This document shows positions 51,971 through 59,277 of a stretch of 64,000 nt of DNA, piece after piece (the stretch's first letter is position 1; each line of letters starts with the position of its first letter). Origin of the DNA: Kitasatospora phosalacinea. Its GTDB lineage: Bacteria > Actinomycetota > Actinomycetes > Streptomycetales > Streptomycetaceae. The position numbers were made by a program, and so were the translations under genes. The stretch covers positions 46,010 through 110,009 of the forward strand of contig NZ_BSSA01000029.1 of the NCBI RefSeq assembly GCF_030268885.1, read 5' to 3'. The notes beneath the pieces are model-generated. The model did not search any database. It saw only the letters and a program-made list of their open reading frames with translations, and was not told the DNA's origin.

Positions 51971-53158
51971 GTGCTGCTCCGCTACACGTCCGTCGCGTTC
52001 CTGGCCCGCTCGGCCGACGAGGGGGCCGCCGTGGCGACGGTCCTGCTCGCCCTGCACCGCACGGGCGACGCGGCGCCCGGCGCGTTCGTCCTCGCCGCCT
52101 GGACGGCCCCGCACGTGCTGGCCGCACCGCTGACCGGTGCCCTGGCGGCCCGCACCCGCCGCCCCCGGCTCCTGCACGCCGCCGCGCTCGGCGGCTTCGC
52201 CGCGGCCCTGGCCGTCCTCGCCGTCGGCCTCGGCCGCCTCCCGCTCCCGCTCGTCCTCACCGTCGCCGCACTCGGCGGCTGCTGCGGGCCCGTCGTCTCG
52301 GGCGGACTCTCCGCCCTGCTCACCCGGCTGCCGCCGGACCGGGCCCACCCGAGCGGACGGGCGCGGGCGGAGGGGGCGGCGCGGGCGCAGGCGTGGGACG
52401 CGGTGACCTACAACGCGGCCGCCGTGGCCGGGCCCGGACTCGTCGCGCTGCTCGCCGCCCGCGGTTCCCCGGCCGCCGCGACGGCGGTGCTGGTGGCCGC
52501 CGCCGGGTGCGCGGCCGTCCTGACCACCCTCCTGCCGCCGGTCGCCCCGCTCGACGGTCCGCCGTCCGGTCGGCTGCGCCGGAGCCTGGGGGAGGGGCTG
52601 CGGACGGTGTGGCGGCGGCCCGAACTGCGGGCCGTCACCGCCGCGACCTCCGTGGCCTTCCTGGGCCTCGGCGGTCTGACCAGCACCGGCGTGCTGTTCG
52701 CCGCGCGGTCGGGGCGGGAGTCGGCGGGCGGCCTCCTGCTGACCGCGTTCGCGCTCGGCGCGCTGGCCGGGACGCTGCTGCTCACCCGGCCGTGGGCCCG
52801 GGTGGCGCCGCGACGGCTGGTCGTGGTCGGCCTGGCGGGAACGGGCGCCGGGCTCGCGCTGGCGGTGGCGGTGCCGGTGCTGCCGGTGGCGGTCGGCTGC
52901 TTCGCGGTGGCGGGCGCGGGCGACGGCCTCGTGCTGACGGCGACGCTGCGGATCCGGGCCGCGTACTCCCCGCCGCACCGGCTGGCCCAGGTGTTCACGC
53001 TGGGGGCCGGGCTGAAGGTGTCCGCCGCCGCGGCCGGCTCCGCCCTCGCCGGGACGGCCACCGTCCACTCCGCGCCCCGGTACCTGCTCGGCATCGCCGC
53101 GCTGCAACTGGCGGCCGCGCTGCTGTACACCGCGTTCGGCCGCCCAGCACGGGACTGA
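51971..53158 (+). CDS. Major facilitator superfamily transporter
   Basis: A 395-residue membrane protein with about 12 hydrophobic segments (starting VLLRYTSVAFLARSADEGAAVATVLLAL). A cytosolic loop near the middle contains LPPVAPLDGPPSGRLRRSLGEGLRTVWRRPELRAV, typical of MFS_1/DHA1-like efflux or sugar efflux (SotB/SET) proteins. The GTG at 51971 was preferred over an ATG at 51944 because it is preceded by a G-rich TACGGGGGG site and removes nine non-membrane residues. Substrate is unknown. It is divergent from the CGNR-domain gene. Confidence 0.85.
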   Translation: MLLRYTSVAFLARSADEGAAVATVLLALHRTGDAAPGAFVLAAWTAPHVLAAPLTGALAARTRRPRLLHAAALGGFAAALAVLAVGLGRLPLPLVLTVAALGGCCGPVVSGGLSALLTRLPPDRAHPSGRARAEGAARAQAWDAVTYNAAAVAGPGLVALLAARGSPAAATAVLVAAAGCAAVLTTLLPPVAPLDGPPSGRLRRSLGEGLRTVWRRPELRAVTAATSVAFLGLGGLTSTGVLFAARSGRESAGGLLLTAFALGALAGTLLLTRPWARVAPRRLVVVGLAGTGAGLALAVAVPVLPVAVGCFAVAGAGDGLVLTATLRIRAAYSPPHRLAQVFTLGAGLKVSAAAAGSALAGTATVHSAPRYLLGIAALQLAAALLYTAFGRPARD

Positions 53159-53335
53159 CCCGGCGTCAGGCGGCGGGCCCGTTCCGGCCGGCCGGGGATC
53201 CGGCGCGGTTCCGGGAGCGTCGCTCCGGCGGAGCGGCCGACCGGTGCACGGGGCCGCGGGTGGAGGTGCAGCAGGCGGAGGTGCCGCAGGCGGTCGGTGC
53301 CGGGGAGGGCCGCGGGGGCCGCCCCGCGGTGGTGG

Positions 53336-54037
53336 TCACGGGCGGGTGCGCCGGTCGATCAGGGCGGCGAGGCCGTCGAGGATGCGGGCGAGGCCGAAGT
53401 CGAAGGCGTTGTCGCGGCCCCCGGGAGGTTCGGTGAGGGCGGCGGCGAGGGCGGGGTAGCGGGTGGCGTGGGTGTGGACCAGGGGGACGAGGGCGCGCAG
53501 CATCTCGGCCTCGGGGGAGCCGGTGGCGGACTGGCGGTGCTGGGCGGCGAGGGTGCGGACGTGGCCGACGAGCAGGACGGCGGCGTCCATGCGTTCGGCG
53601 CCGGACAGGCCGTGGCCGTCGAGGACGGCCACCACCCGTTCCAGCCAGGCGAGTTCGCGCGGGCCGGTGGGGCGGGGGGCGGCGAGGGCGTCCAGTAGCC
53701 AGGGGCGGGCGGTGAGGACGGCGGACATCCGGTGCGCCCAGTCGGTGAGCTGCTCGCGCCAGGGGGCGTCGCTCGGGGGCGGCGGCTCGCCCACGGCGTG
53801 CTCGACCATCAGGGCGACCAGTTCGGCCTTGCCCGGGACGTAGCGGTACAGCGCCATCTTGGTGTGGCCGAGCAGCCCCGCGACCCGCTGCATGGAGAGC
53901 GCGGCCAGGCCCTCGGCGTCCGCGGCCTCGATCCCGGCGCGGGCGATCGACTCCAGGGTGAGGCCCGGTTTCGGCCCCCTGGTCGGCCGGGCGGGCGGCT
54001 CCCACAGCAGCCGCAGCGCCGGGTGCGGTTCGGTCAC
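53336..54037 (-). CDS. TetR family regulator (TetR_C tetracycline-repressor-like)
   Basis: A 233-residue repressor. The HTH lies at about residues 28-72 (LTLESIARAGIEAADAEGLAALSMQRVAGLLGHTKMALYRYVPGKAEL), with the C-terminal domain typical of TetR_C_1 regulators. Start GTG at 54037, preceded by CGAGGAGGGGCC. It is divergent from an FAD monooxygenase, and two perfect palindromes fill the 107-bp shared promoter, so control of the monooxygenase is likely. A tetracycline-like ligand is not implied by the fold. Confidence 0.93.
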   Translation of the reverse strand: MTEPHPALRLLWEPPARPTRGPKPGLTLESIARAGIEAADAEGLAALSMQRVAGLLGHTKMALYRYVPGKAELVALMVEHAVGEPPPPSDAPWREQLTDWAHRMSAVLTARPWLLDALAAPRPTGPRELAWLERVVAVLDGHGLSGAERMDAAVLLVGHVRTLAAQHRQSATGSPEAEMLRALVPLVHTHATRYPALAAALTEPPGGRDNAFDFGLARILDGLAALIDRRTRP

Positions 54038-54081
54038 GGCCCCTCCTCGTTCCACGGGCCGGCCTTGTGCTCGACCCACAA

Positions 54082-54125
54082 CTGTGTCTACCGTACACAG
54101 CAAGGAACTGCGTCCGATGGACGCA
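54082..54125. promoter_or_regulatory. Two palindromic operators between tetR and the FAD monooxygenase
   Basis: CTGTGT-CTACCGT-ACACAG (54082-54100) and TGCGTCC-GAT-GGACGCA (54109-54125) are both perfect inverted repeats, in the 107-bp divergent promoter. Their sequences differ, so they may bind different proteins or one may be fortuitous. Arms of 6-7 bp fit TetR sites. Confidence 0.65.
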
Positions 54126-54144
54126 ATTAACAGGGAGGACCCCC

Positions 54145-55344
54145 GTGCGGATCCTGATCTCCGGCGCCGGCATCGGCGGCCCCGCGCTCGCGCACTGGCT
54201 CGCCCGGTACGGGCACCGGCCCACCGTGGTCGAACTCGCCCCCGAGCTGCGGGCGGGCGGGCAGTCCGTCGACTTCCGCGGACCCACCCACCTGACCGTG
54301 CTGCGGCGGATGGGCCTGCTGGACGAGCTGCGCGAACGGCAGACCGGCGGCACCCCGATGACCTTCACCGACCTGCGCGGCCGCACCCGGCTGCACCTGC
54401 CCGCCGAGTTCGCCGGGGGCGAGGTGGAGATCCGGCGCGGCGAACTCGTCCAGCTGCTGCACCGGCACAGCGCCCCCGGCACCGAGTACCTGTTCGGCGA
54501 CACCGTCACCGCCCTGCGGCAGGACGTCGACGGCGTCGACGTCACCTTCCGGCATGCCCCCGCGCGCCGCTTCGACCTGGTGATCGGCGCCGACGGCCTG
54601 CACTCCCGCGTCCGCGCCCTCGCCTTCGGCCCCGAACGGCAGTACGTCCGCCACCTCGGCTACTACGCCGCCACCTGGCCCTTCGCCAACCGCCTCGGCC
54701 TGCCCGCCGGAACCACCGGCGCCAACACCCCCGGCCGGCTCGCCGCCGCCGGGGCCGACCCCCACGACCCCGGGCGCGCCGGGGCCTTCCTGCTGTTCGC
54801 CTCGCCCGAACTCGCCCTCGACCGGCACGACCCCGCCGCGCTCAAGGCCCTGCTGCGCGAGCGCTTCGGCGACCTGCCGCACCCCGTCCCGCAGCTGCTC
54901 GCCACCCTCGACGAGGTCGCCGACCGCGACCTGTACGTCGACTCGATCAGCCGCGCCGACGTCCCCGCCTGGTCCGACGGGCGGATCGCCCTGCTCGGCG
55001 ACGCCGCCTGCGGCGCCACCATCGGCGGCATGGGCACCGGCACCGCCCTGGTCGCCGCGTACGTCCTGGCCGCCGAACTCGCCCGCGCCGACGGCGACCA
55101 CCGCACCGCCCTCACCCGCTACGAGCGCACCGTCCGCCCCTACGCCGAACGCTGCCAGCGCGGCGGCGACCGCACCGGCCCCTTCCTCGCCCCGCGCACC
55201 GCCCGCGGGCTGTGGCTGCGCAACACCCTGCTGAGCCGACCCGCCCTGCTGAACCGGATGCTCGCCCTGGGGGAGGACGTCGCCACCCTCGACCTGCCCG
55301 AACCCGCCCCCGTACCGCAGGGGCGCGGCGCGGGGGAGCGGTAG
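54145..55344 (+). CDS. FAD-dependent aromatic-type monooxygenase (PHBH fold)
   Basis: A 399-residue flavoprotein. The FAD Rossmann motif is GAGIGGPALAHWLARYGH at residues 7-24, the second FAD motif is VIGADGLHSRVRALAFGP, and the GD motif is ALLGDAACGATIGGMGTG. This set defines class A flavin monooxygenases that hydroxylate aromatic or antibiotic-like compounds; the family also contains drug-inactivating enzymes. GTG start at 54145 follows CAGGGAGGACCCCC. Divergent TetR and shared operators suggest it is induced by its substrate, which is unknown. Its C-terminal region is short and lacks the thioredoxin-like domain of larger relatives. Confidence 0.93.
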   Translation: MRILISGAGIGGPALAHWLARYGHRPTVVELAPELRAGGQSVDFRGPTHLTVLRRMGLLDELRERQTGGTPMTFTDLRGRTRLHLPAEFAGGEVEIRRGELVQLLHRHSAPGTEYLFGDTVTALRQDVDGVDVTFRHAPARRFDLVIGADGLHSRVRALAFGPERQYVRHLGYYAATWPFANRLGLPAGTTGANTPGRLAAAGADPHDPGRAGAFLLFASPELALDRHDPAALKALLRERFGDLPHPVPQLLATLDEVADRDLYVDSISRADVPAWSDGRIALLGDAACGATIGGMGTGTALVAAYVLAAELARADGDHRTALTRYERTVRPYAERCQRGGDRTGPFLAPRTARGLWLRNTLLSRPALLNRMLALGEDVATLDLPEPAPVPQGRGAGER

Positions 55345-55374
55345 CCTTGTTCCACGGAATTCACGAGGAACGGG

Positions 55375-56043
55375 GTGGGCGCCGTGGCGGACCGGGCCGC
55401 GAAGAGCGAGCTGTACGAGGCATTCGCCGCCACCGGCAAGGCCCTCTCCAGCGGCAAGCGGCTCGAACTGCTCGACCTGCTCGCCCAGGGCGAACGCACC
55501 GTCGAAGCACTCGCCCGCACCGCCGGACTCAACCTCACCACCGCCTCCGCCCACCTGCAGACCCTCAAGCAGGCCGGACTCGTCGCCACCCGCCGCGACG
55601 GCGTCCGCATCCACTACCGCCTCGCCGGGGACGACGTCGCCGCCCTCTACGACCAGCTCCGCCGGGTCGCCGCCCGCCACCAGGCCGCCGTCGCCCCCGC
55701 CCGCACCGCCTACCTCGGCCCGGAGGAGGACGAGGCGCTCACCCGGGACGAGATGCGCACCCGGCTCGCCGCCGGACGGGCCGTCACCCTCGACGTCCGC
55801 CCCGCCGAGGAGTACGCCGCCGGGCACATCCCCGGCGCCCGCTCCATCCCGCTCGACGAACTCGCCGCCCGGATCGACGAGCTCCCCGCCGACACCGAGA
55901 TCGTCGTCTACTGCCGCGGCGCCTACTGCGCCCTCGCCCACGACGCCGTCCGCCTGCTGCGCGCCCGCGGCCGCCGCGCCCTGCGGCTCGACGACGGCAT
56001 GCTCGAATGGCGCCTCGCCGACCTGCCGGTCGAGGCCGCCTGA
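55375..56043 (+). CDS. ArsR-type HTH regulator fused to a rhodanese domain
   Basis: A 222-residue two-domain protein. Residues about 5-95 are an ArsR winged helix (LSSGKRLELLDLLAQGERTVEALARTAGLNLTTASAHLQTLKQAGLVATRRDG); residues about 120-220 are a rhodanese (VTLDVRPAEEYAAGHIPGARSIPLDEL) with the loop YCRGAYCALAHD containing two Cys. The rhodanese Cys probably senses or transfers sulfane sulfur or a thiol oxidant, giving redox control of DNA binding. Start: GTG at 55375 with GAGGAACGGG; a second GTG at 55384 is possible. No clear target operator. It overlaps nothing and may regulate itself. Confidence 0.9.
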   Translation: MGAVADRAAKSELYEAFAATGKALSSGKRLELLDLLAQGERTVEALARTAGLNLTTASAHLQTLKQAGLVATRRDGVRIHYRLAGDDVAALYDQLRRVAARHQAAVAPARTAYLGPEEDEALTRDEMRTRLAAGRAVTLDVRPAEEYAAGHIPGARSIPLDELAARIDELPADTEIVVYCRGAYCALAHDAVRLLRARGRRALRLDDGMLEWRLADLPVEAA

Positions 56044-56268
56044 GCGGGACGGCACCTGCGGGGGCCGGCCGGAGCCGGTCGCGACCAGGCCGGACTCGTG
56101 GGCCAGGACGGCGAGTTGGACGCGGTCGCGGTCGCGCAGCTCGGACAGCGGGCTCGCGACGCGGGTCCTGGCGGTGCCCGGGCTGATGCGCAGACGGGCG
56201 GCGAGTTCGGCGTCGGACGGGCCGCGGCCGACCAGGACCAGGACCTCGCGCTCGCGGGCGGTGACCCG
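56044..56268 (-). pseudogene. Remnant of a LuxR-type HTH domain
   Basis: The minus strand encodes VTAREREVLVLVGRGPSDAE, LAARLRISPGTARTRVASPL and LRDRDRVQLAVLAHESGLVA in one frame, a recognisable GerE/LuxR C-terminal HTH as in streptomycete response regulators. There is no receiver domain and no usable start codon upstream before a stop near 56466, and no stop directly after the domain. Positions usually Lys-Thr-His (TAKTHV) read TARTRV. This is a decayed end, probably a deleted two-component regulator. Confidence 0.6.
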
Positions 56269-56774
56269 GGGAGGAGGAGCGGCACTGCCCGGGGCCGCCG
56301 GCTCCTGGACCGCCTTCGCGGCCTGGGCGGTGGTGTCGGTCGGGGTGGTGGTGTCGGTCGGGTTGGCCCTGGTGGTCGTCGGCCGCCGGGACGCGTGGTT
56401 CCCGGGGCCGGTGGTGGCCCGGCGAGGGGGCGGCGGAGGGGCGCTGTGAAAGTTTCCGGGGAGTTACCGGTTTCGAAGCCCCTCCCGAAGTGGGACGCGA
56501 CGTGTACGGAGTGTCCTTTCGACGGCTGTTCGACAGTGGTGCGACCGGGCGAAAGGCAGCCAAGGACGCTCGGCGGGGCGGGAGTTCGCGGCGCCCGGGG
56601 CGGCGGTTCGCGGTGCGCGGGCCCTGCCGCCGGGGCCGGTCGGGCCGCTAGCATCGGCCGCGGTTCGCTGCGGGAGCGCTCCCACGCTCCGGTTCCCGCA
56701 TCGTCCCCGGTCAGCATGCCCCCACCTCGATGCCGACCGCCTCTCCCACCCGAGAGCACCCCGGAGGACACACC
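56269..56774. other. Leader region of the cellulase gene
   Basis: About 500 bp without a gene, apart from the CebR-like box at 56671. The stretch 56470-56520 is less GC-rich than its surroundings (GTTACCGGTTTCGAAG), so a promoter may lie there or nearer the box. Confidence 0.4.
56671..56684. promoter_or_regulatory. CebR-type operator upstream of the cellulase
   Basis: CGGGAGCGCTCCCA contains a perfect 12-bp palindrome and matches the reported streptomycete CebR box TGGGAGCGCTCCCA at 13 of 14 positions. It is 91 nt before the start codon, consistent with cellobiose-inducible expression of a cellulase. Confidence 0.8.
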
Positions 56775-58211
56775 GTGCACACCCCCGACCCCCACCGCAG
56801 CGCCGCCGTCCCGCCCGCCCGGCCGACCCGCCGCGCCGCCGCCCTCGCCCTCGCCGCCGTGACCGCGGCCGTCGGCCTGGTGGCCGCCGCCCAGGGCGGC
56901 GCGGGCGCGGCCGTGCAGGGCAGCCTCGACGCAGGCACCCAGTTCTACAAGGACCCGACCTCCCAGGCCGTCCGGTGGGTCGCCGCCAACCCCGGGGACT
57001 ACCGGACGCCGGTGATCTCCAAGCGGATCGCCAGCCAGCCGCAGGGCATCTGGTTCGCCAACTACCGCCCCGACACGATCACCTCCGACGTCCGCACGGT
57101 CACCTCGGCCGCCGCCCAGGCCGGTCAGGTGCCGGTGCTGGTGGCCTACATGATTCCGAACCGGGACTGCGGCGGCGCTTCGGCCGGCGGCGCCCCCGAC
57201 CTCTCCTCGTACGACGCCTGGGTCGGCAAGTTCGCGGCCGGGCTCGGCAGTTCGCGCTCCGTCGTGGTGCTGGAGCCCGACTCGGTCTCGCTCACCACCT
57301 GCCTCAGCGCCCAGCAGCAGAACGACCGCTTCGCCTCGCTGGCCCGCGCCGTCACCACCATCCACGCGGCCAACCCCAACGCCAAGGTCTACCTCGACGG
57401 CGGCCACTCCACCTGGAACTCCGCCTCCGAGCAGGCCAACCGGCTGCGCAGCGCGGGCGTGCAGAACTCGGACGGCTTCTTCACCAACGTCTCCAACTTC
57501 AACACCACGGCCAACGAGTCCTCCTACGCCCACGGCGTGCTCAACGCCCTCGGCAACCCCGGCAACCTGCACGCCGTCATCGACACCAGCCGCAACGGCA
57601 ACGGCCCCGCGGGCAGCGCCTGGTGCGACCCCTCCGGCCGCAAGATCGGCAACTACCCGACCGCCGCCACCAACGACAGCGGCATCGACGCCTTCCTGTG
57701 GATCAAGCCCCCGGGTGAGGCCGACGGCTGCGCCGCCGCGGCGGGGACCTTCGTCCCCGACATCGCCTACCAGCTGGCGGTGAACGCGAGCGACCCGAGC
57801 ACGCCGCCGACCTCCCAGCCGCCGACCTCGCAGCCGCCGACCTCGCAGCCGCCCACTTCGCAGCCGCCGACCTCGCAGCCGCCGACCGGCAACGCGTCCT
57901 GCTCGATCGCCTACCGGGCCAACTCCTGGGCGGGCGGCTTCACCGCCGACATCACGGTGAAGAACACCGGCAGTAGTGCCATCTCCGGCTGGAAGCTCGC
58001 CTGGACGTTCCCCGGTGACCAGAAGATCACCAGCGCCTGGAACGCCACCGTCACCCAGAACGGGACCTCCGTCACCGCCACCGACCTCGGCTACAACGGC
58101 ACCCTGGCGGCCGGCGCCTCCACCAGCTTCGGCCTGCAGGCCACCTACGGGTCGAACAACACCACCCCGACCGCCTTCACGCTTAACGGCACCGCCTGCA
58201 CCACCTCCTGA
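56775..58211 (+). CDS. Secreted GH6 cellulase with C-terminal CBM2
   Basis: A 478-residue exported enzyme. Signal peptide about 1-45 (RRAAALALAAVTAAVGLVAAA). The GH6 domain (about 55-345) has catalytic Asp131 in IPNRDCGG and Asp169 in VVLEPDSVSL, with SSYDAWVGKFA and WIKPPGEADG at expected places. A linker of five PPTSQ units and a CBM2a (about 375-478: CSIAYRANSWAGGFTADITVKNTG, SGWKLAWTFPGDQKITSAWNA) follow. It cleaves cellulose, as endoglucanase or cellobiohydrolase. Start GTG at 56775 with GGAGGACACACC. Two terminators follow. Confidence 0.95.
   Translation: MHTPDPHRSAAVPPARPTRRAAALALAAVTAAVGLVAAAQGGAGAAVQGSLDAGTQFYKDPTSQAVRWVAANPGDYRTPVISKRIASQPQGIWFANYRPDTITSDVRTVTSAAAQAGQVPVLVAYMIPNRDCGGASAGGAPDLSSYDAWVGKFAAGLGSSRSVVVLEPDSVSLTTCLSAQQQNDRFASLARAVTTIHAANPNAKVYLDGGHSTWNSASEQANRLRSAGVQNSDGFFTNVSNFNTTANESSYAHGVLNALGNPGNLHAVIDTSRNGNGPAGSAWCDPSGRKIGNYPTAATNDSGIDAFLWIKPPGEADGCAAAAGTFVPDIAYQLAVNASDPSTPPTSQPPTSQPPTSQPPTSQPPTSQPPTGNASCSIAYRANSWAGGFTADITVKNTGSSAISGWKLAWTFPGDQKITSAWNATVTQNGTSVTATDLGYNGTLAAGASTSFGLQATYGSNNTTPTAFTLNGTACTTS
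57804..57878 (+). repeat. Five tandem 15-bp units encoding PPTSQ
   Basis: Bases 57804-57878 are five nearly identical 15-bp units (CCGCCGACCTCSCAG type) encoding PPTSQ in the linker of the cellulase. Unit number is probably variable. Confidence 0.9.
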
Positions 58212-58225
58212 ACCATCCTCCCCAG

Positions 58226-58282
58226 CCCCGTCGGCCACCCCCCACCCGTGGGCCGACGGGGCACCCCCCTTTTCGGGGGCAG
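58226..58282 (+). terminator. Double hairpin after the cellulase gene
   Basis: CCCCGTCGGCC (58226-58236) pairs with GGCCGACGGGG (58251-58261), and directly after it CCCCC-TTTT-CGGGGG (about 58264-58279) forms a second small hairpin. It should terminate the cellulase transcript and shield the convergent gene. Confidence 0.75.
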
Positions 58283-58298
58283 AACCCAGGAACGTTGC

Positions 58299-58685
58299 TC
58301 AGGGCCGGAGTTGGACGGCCGTCACCATCACGTAGCCGACCAGCAGGCCGAACAGGCACACCGCCGTGACGTAGCGCGGAGTGAACGGCAGCCCCGCGAG
58401 CGAGGGGTACAGCAGGACGGCGCCGCCCGCCGCGAGGTCCGCGGCGTACAGGCCGTCGGGCGGGACGATGCCGGTGCTGCGGGCCGCCCAGCCGGTGGCG
58501 ATCAGGAAACCCGTCAGCAGGGTGAACCCGGACAGCAGCCCGGAGCCGATCGCCCCGAGCGTCGGGTGCGGTTCCGGGTACGGCTCGCCCTCCGGGACCT
58601 CGGGGCGCACCCGGTGCGCCACCGCGAGCGCGCCCACGGCGAGGGCCATGGCCCCGACGGCGCCGATCAACGGAGCGGGATTCAA
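58299..58685 (-). CDS. Small polytopic membrane protein
   Basis: A 128-residue protein with about four hydrophobic segments (residues 3-25, 45-68, 75-97, 100-122) and a polar EVPEGEPYPEPHP loop after the first. Start is TTG at 58685, in a TTGA overlap with the stop of the upstream gene, so the two membrane proteins are translationally coupled. Family not recognised. It is expressed with a Pro-rich membrane protein and might form a complex with it. Confidence 0.7.
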   Translation of the reverse strand: MNPAPLIGAVGAMALAVGALAVAHRVRPEVPEGEPYPEPHPTLGAIGSGLLSGFTLLTGFLIATGWAARSTGIVPPDGLYAADLAAGGAVLLYPSLAGLPFTPRYVTAVCLFGLLVGYVMVTAVQLRP

Positions 58686-59230
58686 CGGCTCCTCCTGGAG
58701 AAGGCGAAGTGCTGCCCGACGAGGGCCGCGAGCGCGGCCGGCAGCAGGACGGTGACGAGCAGGACGCTCGCCCAGACCGAGGGCTCGATCGGGCCCGGGC
58801 CGCTCGGGGGGTCCGGGGGCGGCGCGGCGACCAGCGTCGAGGGTGCGGCGGACGGGGTGGGTGTCGGAACGGGGGCGAGGGTGGATGCGGGTGTGGGAGT
58901 GGGGGACAGGGTGGGGGGCGGGGCGGCAGCGGGCTGGGCGGTCGTTGCCCGGGAGAGGGGAGTCGGGGACGGGGGGTGGTGGGAGGCGGACGGGGTCCGG
59001 TGGGGCGTCGGATGCAGGGTGGTGGGGGTGGAGGTGGAGGCCGGTGTCGGTGTCGGTGTCCGGTGGGCAGTGGGGGTGGGGGCGGGGGTCGGGCTGGGGG
59101 ACGGTGTGGGTGCGGGTGCGGGTGCGGGTGTGGGTGCGGGAGTGTGGCAGTGCCAGGGCCAGGGTGGGTGGTGCGGCAGCGGGGGGAGCGGGGGCATGGG
59201 CGGGAGGCCGTCGCCCGGGGCACGGTCCAT
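58682..59230 (-). CDS. Proline-rich single-pass membrane protein
   Basis: A 182-residue protein. Residues 1-138 are extreme Pro/Thr/Ser/His-rich (repeated PTPTPAPTP), then one membrane helix (about 149-170, ASVLLVTVLLPAALAALVG) and a short FSRRSR tail. It looks like a membrane-anchored extended stalk. The ATG at 59230 is a choice among several frames; the extended open frame upstream is antisense to the APC permease. TTGA overlap with the following gene. Function unknown. Confidence 0.55.
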   Translation of the reverse strand: MDRAPGDGLPPMPPLPPLPHHPPWPWHCHTPAPTPAPAPAPTPSPSPTPAPTPTAHRTPTPTPASTSTPTTLHPTPHRTPSASHHPPSPTPLSRATTAQPAAAPPPTLSPTPTPASTLAPVPTPTPSAAPSTLVAAPPPDPPSGPGPIEPSVWASVLLVTVLLPAALAALVGQHFAFSRRSR

Positions 59231-59277
59231 TGCCCGATCATCGGACCGTCCCCGTGGGGCGCGGTAGTCGTTCGGGG

